A DNA stretch of 64,000 bases from Anaerovorax odorimutans DSM 5092. GTDB taxonomy: Bacteria; Bacillota; Clostridia; Peptostreptococcales; Anaerovoracaceae. Each line of letters opens with the position of its first letter. Position 1 is the stretch's first letter. The stretch spans positions 65,427 through 129,426 of the forward strand of contig NZ_KE384520.1 in NCBI RefSeq assembly GCF_000426305.1, written 5' to 3'. The position numbers and the translations under genes are program-made. Below the pieces are notes generated by a model that saw nothing but the letters and a program-made list of their open reading frames with translations, searched no databases and was not told the origin of the DNA. Below are positions 56,329-64,000 of the stretch, piece by piece.

Positions 56329-56967
56329 CTATTGTTTATTTAGTTTTGCAAGTTCATTTTCAATTATTTTAATCCATTCGTCTTTAGAATGTGATCCAGA
56401 ATACGTTTCACCTACAATATTGCCTTCTTTATCTACAAAAAAAGATTCTGGAACTGTATTAACTCCTTTTAATCTTCCTTGCCTTAACACTTCATCAGGT
56501 AAGAGAATATCATATTCAGCCTTTGTGGATTCTATAATTTTCTTTAATTTATCAAATTTTGCATCATCAATTTTTCCATCCTCATTGACATCAAGGACTA
56601 TTCCAATTACGTTAACCTTTTTGTCAGCCATTTCTTTGTCAATTGCATTTAGATAAGGCATTTCTTCTATACATGGAGAACAAAATGTTGCAAAAAGATT
56701 TACAAGGGTTAAATCATAGTCGGAAAAAATATCATTTGTAATTTCTTTTCCATTAACATCTTGAGCTTTAAAGTCTCCAAGCTGTGTAGCTGCATTTTTG
56801 TTTACATCAGTAGCATATTCATTCTCAGAGCTGTTTTTTACAGCTTCAGGAGAAGAAGGTGTTGGGGAAACTGTATTTGTGGAATCATTTTCATCAGAAT
56901 TATAACACCCTGTTAAAAGGCCTGTACTCATAGAGCAGATCAGTAAAATTAATAAAAGTTTTTTCAT
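56329..56967 (-). CDS. TlpA-like thioredoxin-fold lipoprotein
   Basis: This 212-residue lipoprotein (LLTGC lipobox, Cys21) has a 45-residue Ser/Asn linker, then a thioredoxin fold with active-site CSPC (NLFATFCSPCIEEMP) and cis-Pro region VNTVPESFFVDKEGNIV. It probably reduces or oxidises outer-face thiols, taking electrons from the CXXC and 4Fe-4S proteins encoded just downstream. First gene of the operon. Confidence 0.9.
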   Translation of the reverse strand: MKKLLLILLICSMSTGLLTGCYNSDENDSTNTVSPTPSSPEAVKNSSENEYATDVNKNAATQLGDFKAQDVNGKEITNDIFSDYDLTLVNLFATFCSPCIEEMPYLNAIDKEMADKKVNVIGIVLDVNEDGKIDDAKFDKLKKIIESTKAEYDILLPDEVLRQGRLKGVNTVPESFFVDKEGNIVGETYSGSHSKDEWIKIIENELAKLNKQ

Positions 56968-57162
56968 TATATTTCTCCTTTATAAATATTAAAATTAAAA
57001 TCATATATTGATCATACTTAGTATTCCTTAAAGAAATATTATTTAAACCCGATAAATTATTAAATTTGGGTTTTTATTTGAATATATCAAATGAGTTGAA
57101 ATATTCAAAAAAATTAAAGCATATTATTCATAAAACGTTATTTTTAATAAGGAGGAAAATCT

Positions 57163-57948
57163 ATGAAAGCAAAAAAAGTAATGTGTATATTAATTTCATT
57201 TATTTTTGTTATTTCATTTACGGCATGTACAGGAGGTAATAATGCAAATAATGTAAGTCCATTTGAGAAGCATAATATTGATTACCCTGATGGATATATT
57301 ACTGATGAAAGTGGTGCTTCAAGCTATAATGGCTTAGGAGATCATTTTAATTCTCAATATTTTAGCCATTTAGATTTTTATAATATGAATTCAAGTGATA
57401 ACTTAACCATAATTCCTAATTTTAAAACATATCAGCAGACCACTGAATATACATGCGGAGCATGTGCAGCGCTTATGGTATTAAATTATTATGGCAATAA
57501 TAAATATGATGAGATGACTATAGCTAAAATGGCAAATATAAGCGACAAAATAGGAGTTGGTCCAAAGGGAATTGCAGATTTCTTTAATCAAATAGGCTGG
57601 AATGTTAAAAGTTCTTTGGAATACAATGGAGAAAATACTTTTAATAATACAGAAGAATTTGAAAAATGGGTAATAGAGAATCTTTCTGCTGAGACACCAA
57701 TAATGATAGACTGGATAGATTGGTGCGGACATTGGCAAGTAATTATTGGTTATGATACTATGGGTACGAAAGATAATTTCGGAGATGATGTTATTATATT
57801 AGCAGATTCTTATGATACAAGTGATCATTACCAGGATGGATATTACGTAGTACCAGCAGAGCGCTTTTATTACATGTGGGAGGAAGGATCTTGTACAGGT
57901 GAAGCTCCAAAAGCACAACCTTGGGTTATAGCTGAGCCGATAGAATAA
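57163..57948 (+). CDS. C39-like cysteine peptidase lipoprotein
   Basis: This 261-residue lipoprotein (FTAC lipobox) has a Peptidase_C39_2 domain: the catalytic Cys lies in TTEYTCGACAALMVLNYYG, His in HWQVIIGYD, and Asp in LADSYDTSDHY. The exported, membrane-anchored form probably acts on peptides or as a cross-linking/hydrolase domain outside the cell; it lacks an ABC transporter. AAGGAGG precedes the ATG. Confidence 0.88.
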   Translation: MKAKKVMCILISFIFVISFTACTGGNNANNVSPFEKHNIDYPDGYITDESGASSYNGLGDHFNSQYFSHLDFYNMNSSDNLTIIPNFKTYQQTTEYTCGACAALMVLNYYGNNKYDEMTIAKMANISDKIGVGPKGIADFFNQIGWNVKSSLEYNGENTFNNTEEFEKWVIENLSAETPIMIDWIDWCGHWQVIIGYDTMGTKDNFGDDVIILADSYDTSDHYQDGYYVVPAERFYYMWEEGSCTGEAPKAQPWVIAEPIE

Positions 57949-58050
57949 AATAGTTTAAATTTTATTTAGACAATTAAAAATATAATACGGATACTGATTT
58001 TTAAATGTATAAATTTATCTTACAATTCATTAAGAACTAAACGTAAGTTT

Positions 58051-58078
58051 AAAGCGTCAATCAAAAATTGACGCTTTA
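58051..58078 (+). terminator. intrinsic terminator
   Basis: AAAGCGTCAAT / ATTGACGCTTT with a 5-base loop and a short T-rich tail. Confidence 0.85.
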
Positions 58079-58132
58079 ATTATATCTTAAAGTTTACAAT
58101 TTTTTATTAATTTTGTTATTTTTTATTTACTA

Positions 58133-58218
58133 TTGACAAAATATTTATAATTAAATAAAATATAGTCGTATTTTATTTGATTTAGTTAGATTTAGTCAAA
58201 TATAATTAAATGTTGTCG
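58133..58218 (+). promoter_or_regulatory. promoter with downstream repeats, controlling the importer-radical SAM operon
   Basis: TTGACA (58133-58138), a 17-base spacer and TAAAAT (58156-58161). Just downstream lie two 10-base repeats GATTTAGTTA (58179-58188) and GATTTAGTCA (58189-58198), inside the dyad ATTTGA...TCAAAT. A repressor binding over the start of transcription is likely, possibly a metal-responsive one, but the motif is not a standard Fur or DtxR box. Confidence 0.6.
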
Positions 58219-58297
58219 AATTATATATAAAAATATTGGTTTACATTTATAATGAATATGTTATATAGATTTATATTTTAAAGTTAGGGGTTTAATA

Positions 58298-59317
58298 GTG
58301 ATCAGCATTGTAAAGAAATATAAATTAATTTTAATTTTTGTATTTATACCTATACTTATATTTATTTTTTCTTTGACTTTTGGAAGATATTTTATAAAGA
58401 TCAGCGATTTAATTAACTTAATGGCAATTAGACTTAACAATAAACCACTTGGTGATTATGAAGTTATAAATACAGTTATTTTTAATATGAGATTACCTAG
58501 AATAATAGCAGCTTTACTAATTGGAGGTGCCTTGTCTGTTTCCGGAACTGTTTATCAAAGCATATTTAAAAATCCTATGGTATCTCCGGGAATTTTAGGA
58601 GTATCAAATGGAGCAGGTTTTGGGGCGGCTGTAGGTATACTTCTATCATTTGGATCAATAGGGGTTCAATTTACTTCATTCATTTTCGGAATATGTGCTG
58701 TTATGATTACATATTTACTTAGTTCAGCATTAAGTAAAAAAATAGGCGATTCTATTTTAATGTTAATTTTGTCAGGTATGGTTATCGGTACAATTTTTTC
58801 ATCTTTAATATCATTAACTAAATATGTTGCCGATCCTGATGATGCGTTGCCGGCGATAACGTTTTGGTTAATGGGAAGTTTAACTTCCATTACAATGAAA
58901 GATAATTTAATAATTTCAATTCCTATAATTTTAGGGACTCTTCCCCTTGTGATGTTTAGGAATAAGCTTAATATATTAGCTTTTGGTGATGAGGAAGCAC
59001 AAGCTTTAGGAGAAAATACAGAACGAGTAAGATTATTATTTATTATTTGTTCTACATTAATTACGTCAGCAGCAATATCTGTTTCGGGAATAATTGGTTG
59101 GGTAGGTTTAATAATCCCGCATATAACAAGAATTATAATAGGACCTAACAATAATTTATTAATACCCACATCAATAGCAATTGGAGCAAGCTATCTTATG
59201 ATAGTAGATGATGTAGCAAGGACAATATGCAGTATAGAAATACCGTTAGGTATTTTAACCTCTCTAATTGGAGCACCGTTTTTTTTATATTTACTATTTC
59301 ATAAAAAAGGAGTTTAA
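58298..59317 (+). CDS. FecCD-family ABC permease
   Basis: This 339-residue permease has about nine helices with the family motifs MRLPRIIAALLIGGALSVSG, NPMVSPGILGVSNGAGFGA and GIIGWVGLIIPHITRIIIG. It starts at GTG 58298, seven bases after TAGGGG. First gene of the unusual six-product operon (permease, ATPase, binding protein, methyltransferase, radical SAM-receptor fusion). One base separates it from the ATPase gene. Confidence 0.93.
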   Translation: MISIVKKYKLILIFVFIPILIFIFSLTFGRYFIKISDLINLMAIRLNNKPLGDYEVINTVIFNMRLPRIIAALLIGGALSVSGTVYQSIFKNPMVSPGILGVSNGAGFGAAVGILLSFGSIGVQFTSFIFGICAVMITYLLSSALSKKIGDSILMLILSGMVIGTIFSSLISLTKYVADPDDALPAITFWLMGSLTSITMKDNLIISIPIILGTLPLVMFRNKLNILAFGDEEAQALGENTERVRLLFIICSTLITSAAISVSGIIGWVGLIIPHITRIIIGPNNNLLIPTSIAIGASYLMIVDDVARTICSIEIPLGILTSLIGAPFFLYLLFHKKGV

Positions 59318-59318
59318 A

Positions 59319-60107
59319 ATGAGATTAATAATAGAAAAATTAATGTGCGGCTATGGAAAGAAAAAAATAATTGAAAATATATCATTTAGTATAACCAATG
59401 GGGAATGTATATGTTTATTAGGACCAAATGGAGTAGGTAAGACAACTTTCTTTAAAACTGTTTTGGGTTTTATAAAACCATTAAATGGATCTATAACTTT
59501 GGACAATAAAGATATTACAAAATTATCACGTAAAAATTTTGCAAAAGTTATTGCGTATGTACCACAAGCACATAGTATTCCTTTTGCTTTTTCAACAATA
59601 GATGTTGTTGTTTCCGGCAGAAATGCTCACTTGGGAATAACTTCAAAGCCAACCCCTAAGGATTATAAGATTGCGCTGGAATGTATGGAAGAGTTGGGGA
59701 TAGGTTATTTAAAGGATAAATTATATACACAGATCAGCGGCGGAGAACAGCAGATGGTTTTAATAGCCAGAGCCTTAGTACAAGAACCAAAGATATTAGT
59801 TTTAGATGAACCAACGTCAAATTTAGATTTTGGTAATCAAATAAGGATCCTAAATCAAATAAATATGTTAAAGAAAAAAAATATTGCGATTATTATGACC
59901 ACTCATGCACCAGATCATGCTTTCTTATGTGGTACTAAAGTTGTTATATTTCAGAAAGGGAGGTTTGTTAATATTGGGGAACCTGAAAAAATAATTACCG
60001 AATCGTTATTAAAAGAAGTATATGGCGTTGATGTAAAAGTTCATAATTTATTAACAAATATAAATGAATCAAAAAAGATATGTGTACCATGTCTTGAAGC
60101 ATTGTAA
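59319..60107 (+). CDS. iron-complex-type ABC ATP-binding protein
   Basis: This 262-residue FecE/BtuD-like ATPase has Walker A GPNGVGKTT, Q-loop VPQAH, signature ISGGEQQM, Walker B ILVLDEPTSNLD and switch His TTHAPDH. The start at ATG 59319 follows AAGGAG. A C-terminal tail with KKICVPCLEAL carries two Cys, unusual in this family. It powers the importer of the same operon. Confidence 0.92.
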   Translation: MRLIIEKLMCGYGKKKIIENISFSITNGECICLLGPNGVGKTTFFKTVLGFIKPLNGSITLDNKDITKLSRKNFAKVIAYVPQAHSIPFAFSTIDVVVSGRNAHLGITSKPTPKDYKIALECMEELGIGYLKDKLYTQISGGEQQMVLIARALVQEPKILVLDEPTSNLDFGNQIRILNQINMLKKKNIAIIMTTHAPDHAFLCGTKVVIFQKGRFVNIGEPEKIITESLLKEVYGVDVKVHNLLTNINESKKICVPCLEAL

Positions 60108-60131
60108 GAAGAAAGGAAAGACGAAAAAACT

Positions 60132-61235
60132 ATGAAAAAATTATTGATTTGTATATTGGTTTTAACAATAATGGTTTTACCTGCATGTTCAACTAATAAT
60201 AGTAATGATGATGCAAAAACTACTTCATCAGATGATAGTACATATGTAATTACAGATATGGCTGGAAGAGAAGTTGAAGTACCTAGTAATATTGATTCAG
60301 TATTATCAAGATGTCCGATAGGTACTATTATAATGTATACTTTGAATCCAGAAAAAATTGCCGGATTAAACTGGGAACCTACAGAGGTAGAGAAAGAATA
60401 TTTATCTAAAGAATATTTGGAGCTACCTATGTTGTCAGGTTGGTATGCTAATGGGAAAACGGGAAATGTGGAAGAAATTCTTAAGGTATCTCCGGATATT
60501 ATTTTCTCTAGTGGTACATCTGCTCAGGCAAGTATCGATCAAGCAGACGAAATACAAAATAAGTTAAATATTCCTGTTGTTATTATAGATACCAATTTAG
60601 ATAAGCTGGAAGAGATGTATACATTTGTAGGGAAATTAGTAGGAGAAGAAAAGAGAGCAGAAAAGCTATCAAAATATACTAAAGAGCTTTTGGCAGATGT
60701 AGATAAAAAAGCAAAGTCAATAAAAGATGATGAAAAAGTAAAAGTTTATTATGCAGAAGGTCCAGAAGGATTATTGACAGATCCAAGTGGTTCAGAACAT
60801 GCAGAAGTAATTGATTTAGTTGGCGGTATTAATGTTGCGGAAGTAGAAATTAAAAGTGGAATGGGAAGATCAGAAGTATCACCGGAACAATTAGTCGTTT
60901 GGAAGCCAGATGTAATAATTACTTGCCATGATCAGGGATTTGGCGGAGAAACAAATACTTATAATAATGTGTTGAAAGATAACAGATTTAAATCTTTGGA
61001 TGCAATAAAAAATGAGAAAGTATACGAAGTTCCTTATAAACCTTTTAATTTCACGGATCGTCCACCATCAGTAAATCGTTTAATAGGAATTCTTTGGTTA
61101 GGAAATATATTATATCCTGATGTTTATGATTATAATATAGAAGATAAAATGGAAGAATTCTATAAATTGTTTTATAATGTTGATTTAACTGACGAGCAAG
61201 TAGATGATATTTTATCAACTTCAAGACTAAACTAA
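60132..61235 (+). CDS. substrate-binding lipoprotein of the second importer
   Basis: This 367-residue class III binding protein (lipobox LPAC, Cys19) opens with VITDMAGREVEVPSNIDSV. The N-lobe (about 40-155), one backbone helix (about 160-195) and a C-lobe (about 200-350) are clear. Part PIGTIIMYTLNPEKIAGLNW is unlike the binding protein at 13498. Its helix and C-lobe recur in the radical SAM protein at 61851. It probably binds a chelated metal or a cofactor outside the cell. Confidence 0.92.
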   Translation: MKKLLICILVLTIMVLPACSTNNSNDDAKTTSSDDSTYVITDMAGREVEVPSNIDSVLSRCPIGTIIMYTLNPEKIAGLNWEPTEVEKEYLSKEYLELPMLSGWYANGKTGNVEEILKVSPDIIFSSGTSAQASIDQADEIQNKLNIPVVIIDTNLDKLEEMYTFVGKLVGEEKRAEKLSKYTKELLADVDKKAKSIKDDEKVKVYYAEGPEGLLTDPSGSEHAEVIDLVGGINVAEVEIKSGMGRSEVSPEQLVVWKPDVIITCHDQGFGGETNTYNNVLKDNRFKSLDAIKNEKVYEVPYKPFNFTDRPPSVNRLIGILWLGNILYPDVYDYNIEDKMEEFYKLFYNVDLTDEQVDDILSTSRLN

Positions 61236-61251
61236 GGAAGGTGGAAACAAT

Positions 61252-61872
61252 TTGAATAGTACTGATATTAAAGAGTTTCGTAAAACTGCAGAAGAAATAT
61301 TTGCTCCTATATATCCTGTTATTGCTGATAATATTATCAAAAAGACAAAGGCTGATAAAGGCTTATGCATAGATATAGGTACCGGTACAGGTTGTTTAGG
61401 ATTAGCTATAGCTAAAAAATTGCCGGATATGGAAGTTATTTTATCTGATATTTCAGAAGAAATGATAAAAATAGCTGATACAAATATAGAAAAGGCTGGA
61501 AATGGTAACAGAGTTAAAACTAAAAAAGGTAATGTCGAAGCATTACCTTTTCAAGATAGTATTGCAGATCTAATAGTCAGCCGTGGATCTATATTTTTCT
61601 GGGAAGATGTTTATAAAGGTATTTTGGAAATCTATAGAGTATTGAAACCGGGTGGATTTGCATATATTGGCGGAGGCTTTGGTAATGAAGAACTAACAGA
61701 AAAAATTAATGCTCAAATGGTGAAAAAAAATCCAAATTGGTTTGAAGAGAGAAAAGATAGAATTGGCGAAGATAGGCATAAATTTTTTGAAGAAACAATT
61801 AAAAGAGCTAAAATACCAAATTATGAAATAGAAAGAGGAAAAGCAGGTCTATGGATAATATTTCAGAAGTAA
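61252..61872 (+). CDS. class I SAM-dependent methyltransferase
   Basis: This 206-residue UbiE-like methyltransferase has motif I LCIDIGTGTGCLG, acidic loop LSDISEEM, and motif IV-like IADLIVSRGSIFFWEDV. It starts at TTG 61252, seven bases after GGAAGGTGG, and overlaps the next gene by 22 bases, implying coupled translation with the radical SAM protein. Substrate is unknown; the operon suggests the imported compound or an intermediate. Confidence 0.9.
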   Translation: MNSTDIKEFRKTAEEIFAPIYPVIADNIIKKTKADKGLCIDIGTGTGCLGLAIAKKLPDMEVILSDISEEMIKIADTNIEKAGNGNRVKTKKGNVEALPFQDSIADLIVSRGSIFFWEDVYKGILEIYRVLKPGGFAYIGGGFGNEELTEKINAQMVKKNPNWFEERKDRIGEDRHKFFEETIKRAKIPNYEIERGKAGLWIIFQK

Positions 61873-63638
61873 AGAATTGCTATATTTGCTCAAGAGAATG
61901 TAATATGTCTGAGAATCGAATAGGGGCATGTGGAAAATATACATTGAAAGATGGAAAGATTAAAGAAATTGCAGAAAATAAATATCTTGTCATCTGCGGA
62001 ATTTCAATAGAAACAATGCCTATATTACATTTTCATCCAAAGGGGAAATTTCTTCAAATTACAACGATAGGGTGTAATTTTAATTGCCCAGGATGTGTTT
62101 CTTCGGTAATGGTAAAAGAATTAGGTCCTGATAGCAGTGCGCTTAAATATAAAACTCCGAGTGAAATTATAGAAACCGCAAAAAAAGAAAACTGCATAGG
62201 GATTTCTTTTGTAATGAATGATCCTCTTGCATCATATTTTACATTTTTGGAAGTTGCGAAAAAAGCAAAAGAAGCTAATTTGCTGGTGGGATGTTCCACT
62301 AATGCATATTTTACTGAAAAATCAGCAAATGAAATTGCTGAATACATTGATTTTATTAATGTAGGAGTAAAAGGCTTTAATGATGAATCGTATAAATTAT
62401 GTGGTGCAAATGAAATCAAACCCGTTTTAGAAAATATAATAACTTTTTTTAATAAAGGTATTCATTTAGAAATCTCTTGTATGTATAAAAAAGGCGATAA
62501 TGAAAATTTGGAAAAACTTGCAGTGTGGATGTCAAATTTAAACAAAGATATTCCCTTACAAATTATGAGGTATATACCACTGGAAGATGCTATAGTTGAA
62601 TTGGAGCCTACAATAAATGAAGCAGAAAATTTGTGTGAAAAATTAAGCACTATATTGAATTATGTTTATTTGTTTAATACTCCGGGCACTAGATTTTTAA
62701 ATACATACTGCCCTGAATGTAAAAATATTATAATTGAGAGAGATTTTTATGGACCAATGGGGGCTAAGGTAATTAATTCAACGACAAATTCAGCATGTTC
62801 AAAATGTGGAAATAAAATTTCCATAAAAGGATTAAAAGAGAGAGAGCCATTTAAAGAAGATGGTTTTAATGGAGGATATCCTTTTACAAGAGCATTGGAA
62901 ATGATACAGGCCATTTTGATTACATCAGGCGTAAATAAGTTAAGTGATGTAGTAAAAGTTTGGGAAATTATCTTACAAGATAATGGTATAGAAAATTTAC
63001 ATGAAGATATTCAATTTCTTGATTCTTACTTATGTTCAATTGAGAAGTTCGCTGGTTATTGTGGAGCAGAAGAGAAGGCAAAATTGTTAGCTTCATATAT
63101 GAGAGAAAAAATTAATGAAATTAATAAGAAGGTAGAGACTGTAAAAAATAAACCTCGTGTATATTATTGTATGGGAAAACCACTATTTTGTTTGAATGCA
63201 GGAAGATTTGAAAATCAGTTAGTTACGGCTGCCGGAGGTATTAGTGTCAATAGAGAAAAAAAGATAGACGGAAGACCCGGAAAATCTATTAGTGTTGATG
63301 AATTAAATGAATTGAATCCTGATGTTATATTCATTTCATCTTTTTTATCCAATAATATTGATGATTTTTATCGAGACTGTCTTGAAATGGGTGTTAAAGT
63401 TAATGCTGTGTATTCTAAACGTATATTTACTCATACTTTTCCAAACTGGGATTTTGGAAGCCCTAGATGGCTGTTGGGTTTAATGAACATAGCGAATATT
63501 TTACATCCTGATGTTTTTAAATACAATATGATGGATGAGGCACAAGAATTTTATAATAAATTTTATAAAACTGAATTTATACCTAAATCATTAAATTTAT
63601 CATTTGGGAAACCTAATAATAATTGGAACTGGAAATAA
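61851..63638 (+). CDS. radical SAM protein fused to a cytoplasmic half of a class III binding protein
   Basis: This 595-residue protein has no signal. Residues 10-27 carry four Cys (CxxCxxxC...C), then HFHPKGKFLQITTIGCNFNCPGC with the radical SAM cluster Cys75, 79, 82. This region is like the AmmeMemoRadiSam/PflA-type enzymes. A zinc ribbon lies at Cys287, 290, 316, 319. From about 395 to 575 it matches the backbone helix and C-lobe of the lipoprotein at 60132 (GAEEKAKLLASYMREK, VYYCMG, AAGGISVN, NILHPDVFKYNMMDEAQEFY). The N-lobe is missing. I infer that it captures the imported ligand or its metal in the cytoplasm and modifies it. Confidence 0.88.
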   Translation: MDNISEVKNCYICSRECNMSENRIGACGKYTLKDGKIKEIAENKYLVICGISIETMPILHFHPKGKFLQITTIGCNFNCPGCVSSVMVKELGPDSSALKYKTPSEIIETAKKENCIGISFVMNDPLASYFTFLEVAKKAKEANLLVGCSTNAYFTEKSANEIAEYIDFINVGVKGFNDESYKLCGANEIKPVLENIITFFNKGIHLEISCMYKKGDNENLEKLAVWMSNLNKDIPLQIMRYIPLEDAIVELEPTINEAENLCEKLSTILNYVYLFNTPGTRFLNTYCPECKNIIIERDFYGPMGAKVINSTTNSACSKCGNKISIKGLKEREPFKEDGFNGGYPFTRALEMIQAILITSGVNKLSDVVKVWEIILQDNGIENLHEDIQFLDSYLCSIEKFAGYCGAEEKAKLLASYMREKINEINKKVETVKNKPRVYYCMGKPLFCLNAGRFENQLVTAAGGISVNREKKIDGRPGKSISVDELNELNPDVIFISSFLSNNIDDFYRDCLEMGVKVNAVYSKRIFTHTFPNWDFGSPRWLLGLMNIANILHPDVFKYNMMDEAQEFYNKFYKTEFIPKSLNLSFGKPNNNWNWK

Positions 63639-63688
63639 TAATTAATTTAAGGTTTAAAAGTATAAAAATAGCCGGGGTTGAATTGATG

Positions 63689-64000
63689 TGACCCCAATAA
63701 GTTAGACTCTATAGCGAAGTAGTATTTTTTACTGCTTCGCCATTTTTATGCTACTTGGCTGAGTCGATATTCAACAGGATTCATCCAAGATAGTTTTTGC
63801 TTGATTCTTTGATTATTATAATAATATATGTATTTCTCTATTGCATCCTTCAATTCTTCATAACTATAGTAAACGCAGCCATAATACATTTCTTGTTTCA
63901 TCACTCCAAAAAAATTCTCCATTATTGAATTATCGTAGCAATTTCCTTTTCGTGACATACTTTGATATATACGGTTTGATTTAAGATTACTACTGTATGC
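63689..64000 (-). mobile_element. IS3-family insertion sequence, one end (cut by window edge)
   Basis: The end begins at about 63689 with TGACCCCAATAAGTTAGACT, typical of IS3/IS150 ends. Inside lies a hairpin (GCGAAGTAGTA / TACTGCTTCGC, 63714-63740, followed by TTTTT) that can block read-through into the element. The transposase gene reads leftwards from the window edge. I cannot see the other end or a target duplication. Confidence 0.85.
63746..64000 (-). CDS. IS3-family transposase OrfB, C-terminal part
   Basis: The frame is open to the right edge and thus continues outside. Visible are the end of the DDE integrase core: QSMSRKGNCYDNSIMENFF, with the catalytic Glu in MENFF, then YYYNNQRIKQKLSWMNPVEYR, which is the standard C-terminus. 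Only the last about 84 residues lie in the window. Confidence 0.9.
   Translation of the reverse strand, partial: AYSSNLKSNRIYQSMSRKGNCYDNSIMENFFGVMKQEMYYGCVYYSYEELKDAIEKYIYYYNNQRIKQKLSWMNPVEYRLSQVA

Noticed and set aside
58165..58218. Fur or DtxR box before the second importer
   Set aside because: The repeats do not fit either consensus well enough; kept only as an unnamed operator.
58666..59169. 167-codon minus-strand ORF
   Set aside because: It is antisense to a well-supported FecCD permease and rich in Ile, with no ribosome site.
1..64000. CRISPR, tRNA, rRNA and prophage genes
   Set aside because: No regularly spaced direct repeats, cloverleaf sequences, rRNA segments or phage structural genes could be seen.

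Overview
The window is AT-rich, densely coded DNA from a strictly anaerobic, low-GC Gram-positive bacterium, most likely of the class Clostridia. The evidence is an NAD-linked trimeric [FeFe]-hydrogenase, phosphotransacetylase, 3-hydroxyacyl-CoA dehydrogenase, a CotH-type spore-coat kinase, an SLH-domain surface protein, CD1871A-type small CXXC proteins, strong AGGAGG ribosome binding sites and several TTG/GTG starts. I cannot name the genus. I see no rRNA, tRNA, CRISPR array or prophage. The only clear mobile element is an IS3-family end cut by the right edge.

Layout. 1-4.6 kb: a family of zinc-ribbon membrane proteins with external sensor-like or propeller-like domains; the first is cut by the left edge. 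4.9-5.9 kb: pta. 6.1-10.9 kb: an orphan agr-type two-component system (LytTR regulator plus GHKL kinase) followed by two unrecognised proteins, with the same tandem operator before the regulator and before the first unknown gene. 11.1-14.6 kb: a CoA-binding protein and, on the minus strand, an iron-complex-type ABC importer. 15.1-18.7 kb: a flavodoxin-ferredoxin protein, then a radical SAM protein and a CDF-NifX fusion that share a promoter/operator. 19-22.8 kb: a large SLH surface protein. 22.9-26.3 kb (minus): a membrane LuxR-type regulator, an EamA transporter and a TraX-like protein. 26.7-28.7 kb: a chemoreceptor. 28.9-32.2 kb: a preQ1-I riboswitch and queD-queE-folE-queC-queF, the full GTP-to-preQ1 route. 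32.5-36.3 kb: hbd and a Ssu/Tau/Thi-type ABC importer. 36.6-38.4 kb: a lipoprotein, DUF4363 and DUF421 proteins. 39.4-42.9 kb: the NAD-linked [FeFe]-hydrogenase operon. 43-45.4 kb: an uncharacterised clostridial family, an SDR and PgeF. 45.5-48.9 kb (minus): a VTC polyphosphate polymerase domain, DUF4956 and CotH. 49-54 kb: a MerR regulator, an FtsH-like protease paralogue and a PadR/SEDS pair. 54.3-58 kb: a stalk-domain protein, a TlpA/CD1871A/4Fe-4S membrane redox operon and a C39 peptidase lipoprotein. 58.1-63.6 kb: a second iron-complex-type ABC importer whose operon continues into a methyltransferase and an unusual radical SAM protein.

The most unusual system is the 58.1-63.6 kb operon. 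The radical SAM protein ends in a cytoplasmic copy of the backbone helix and C-terminal lobe of the importer's own substrate-binding lipoprotein. This suggests that a compound recognised outside the cell is recognised again inside and then modified by SAM chemistry, for example removal of a metal from a complex or remodelling of a cofactor. The second candidate is the orphan agr-type circuit at 6.1-10.9 kb with its two unknown output proteins. The third is the radical SAM/CDF-NifX pair, which appears to form a small metal regulon with near-identical promoters.
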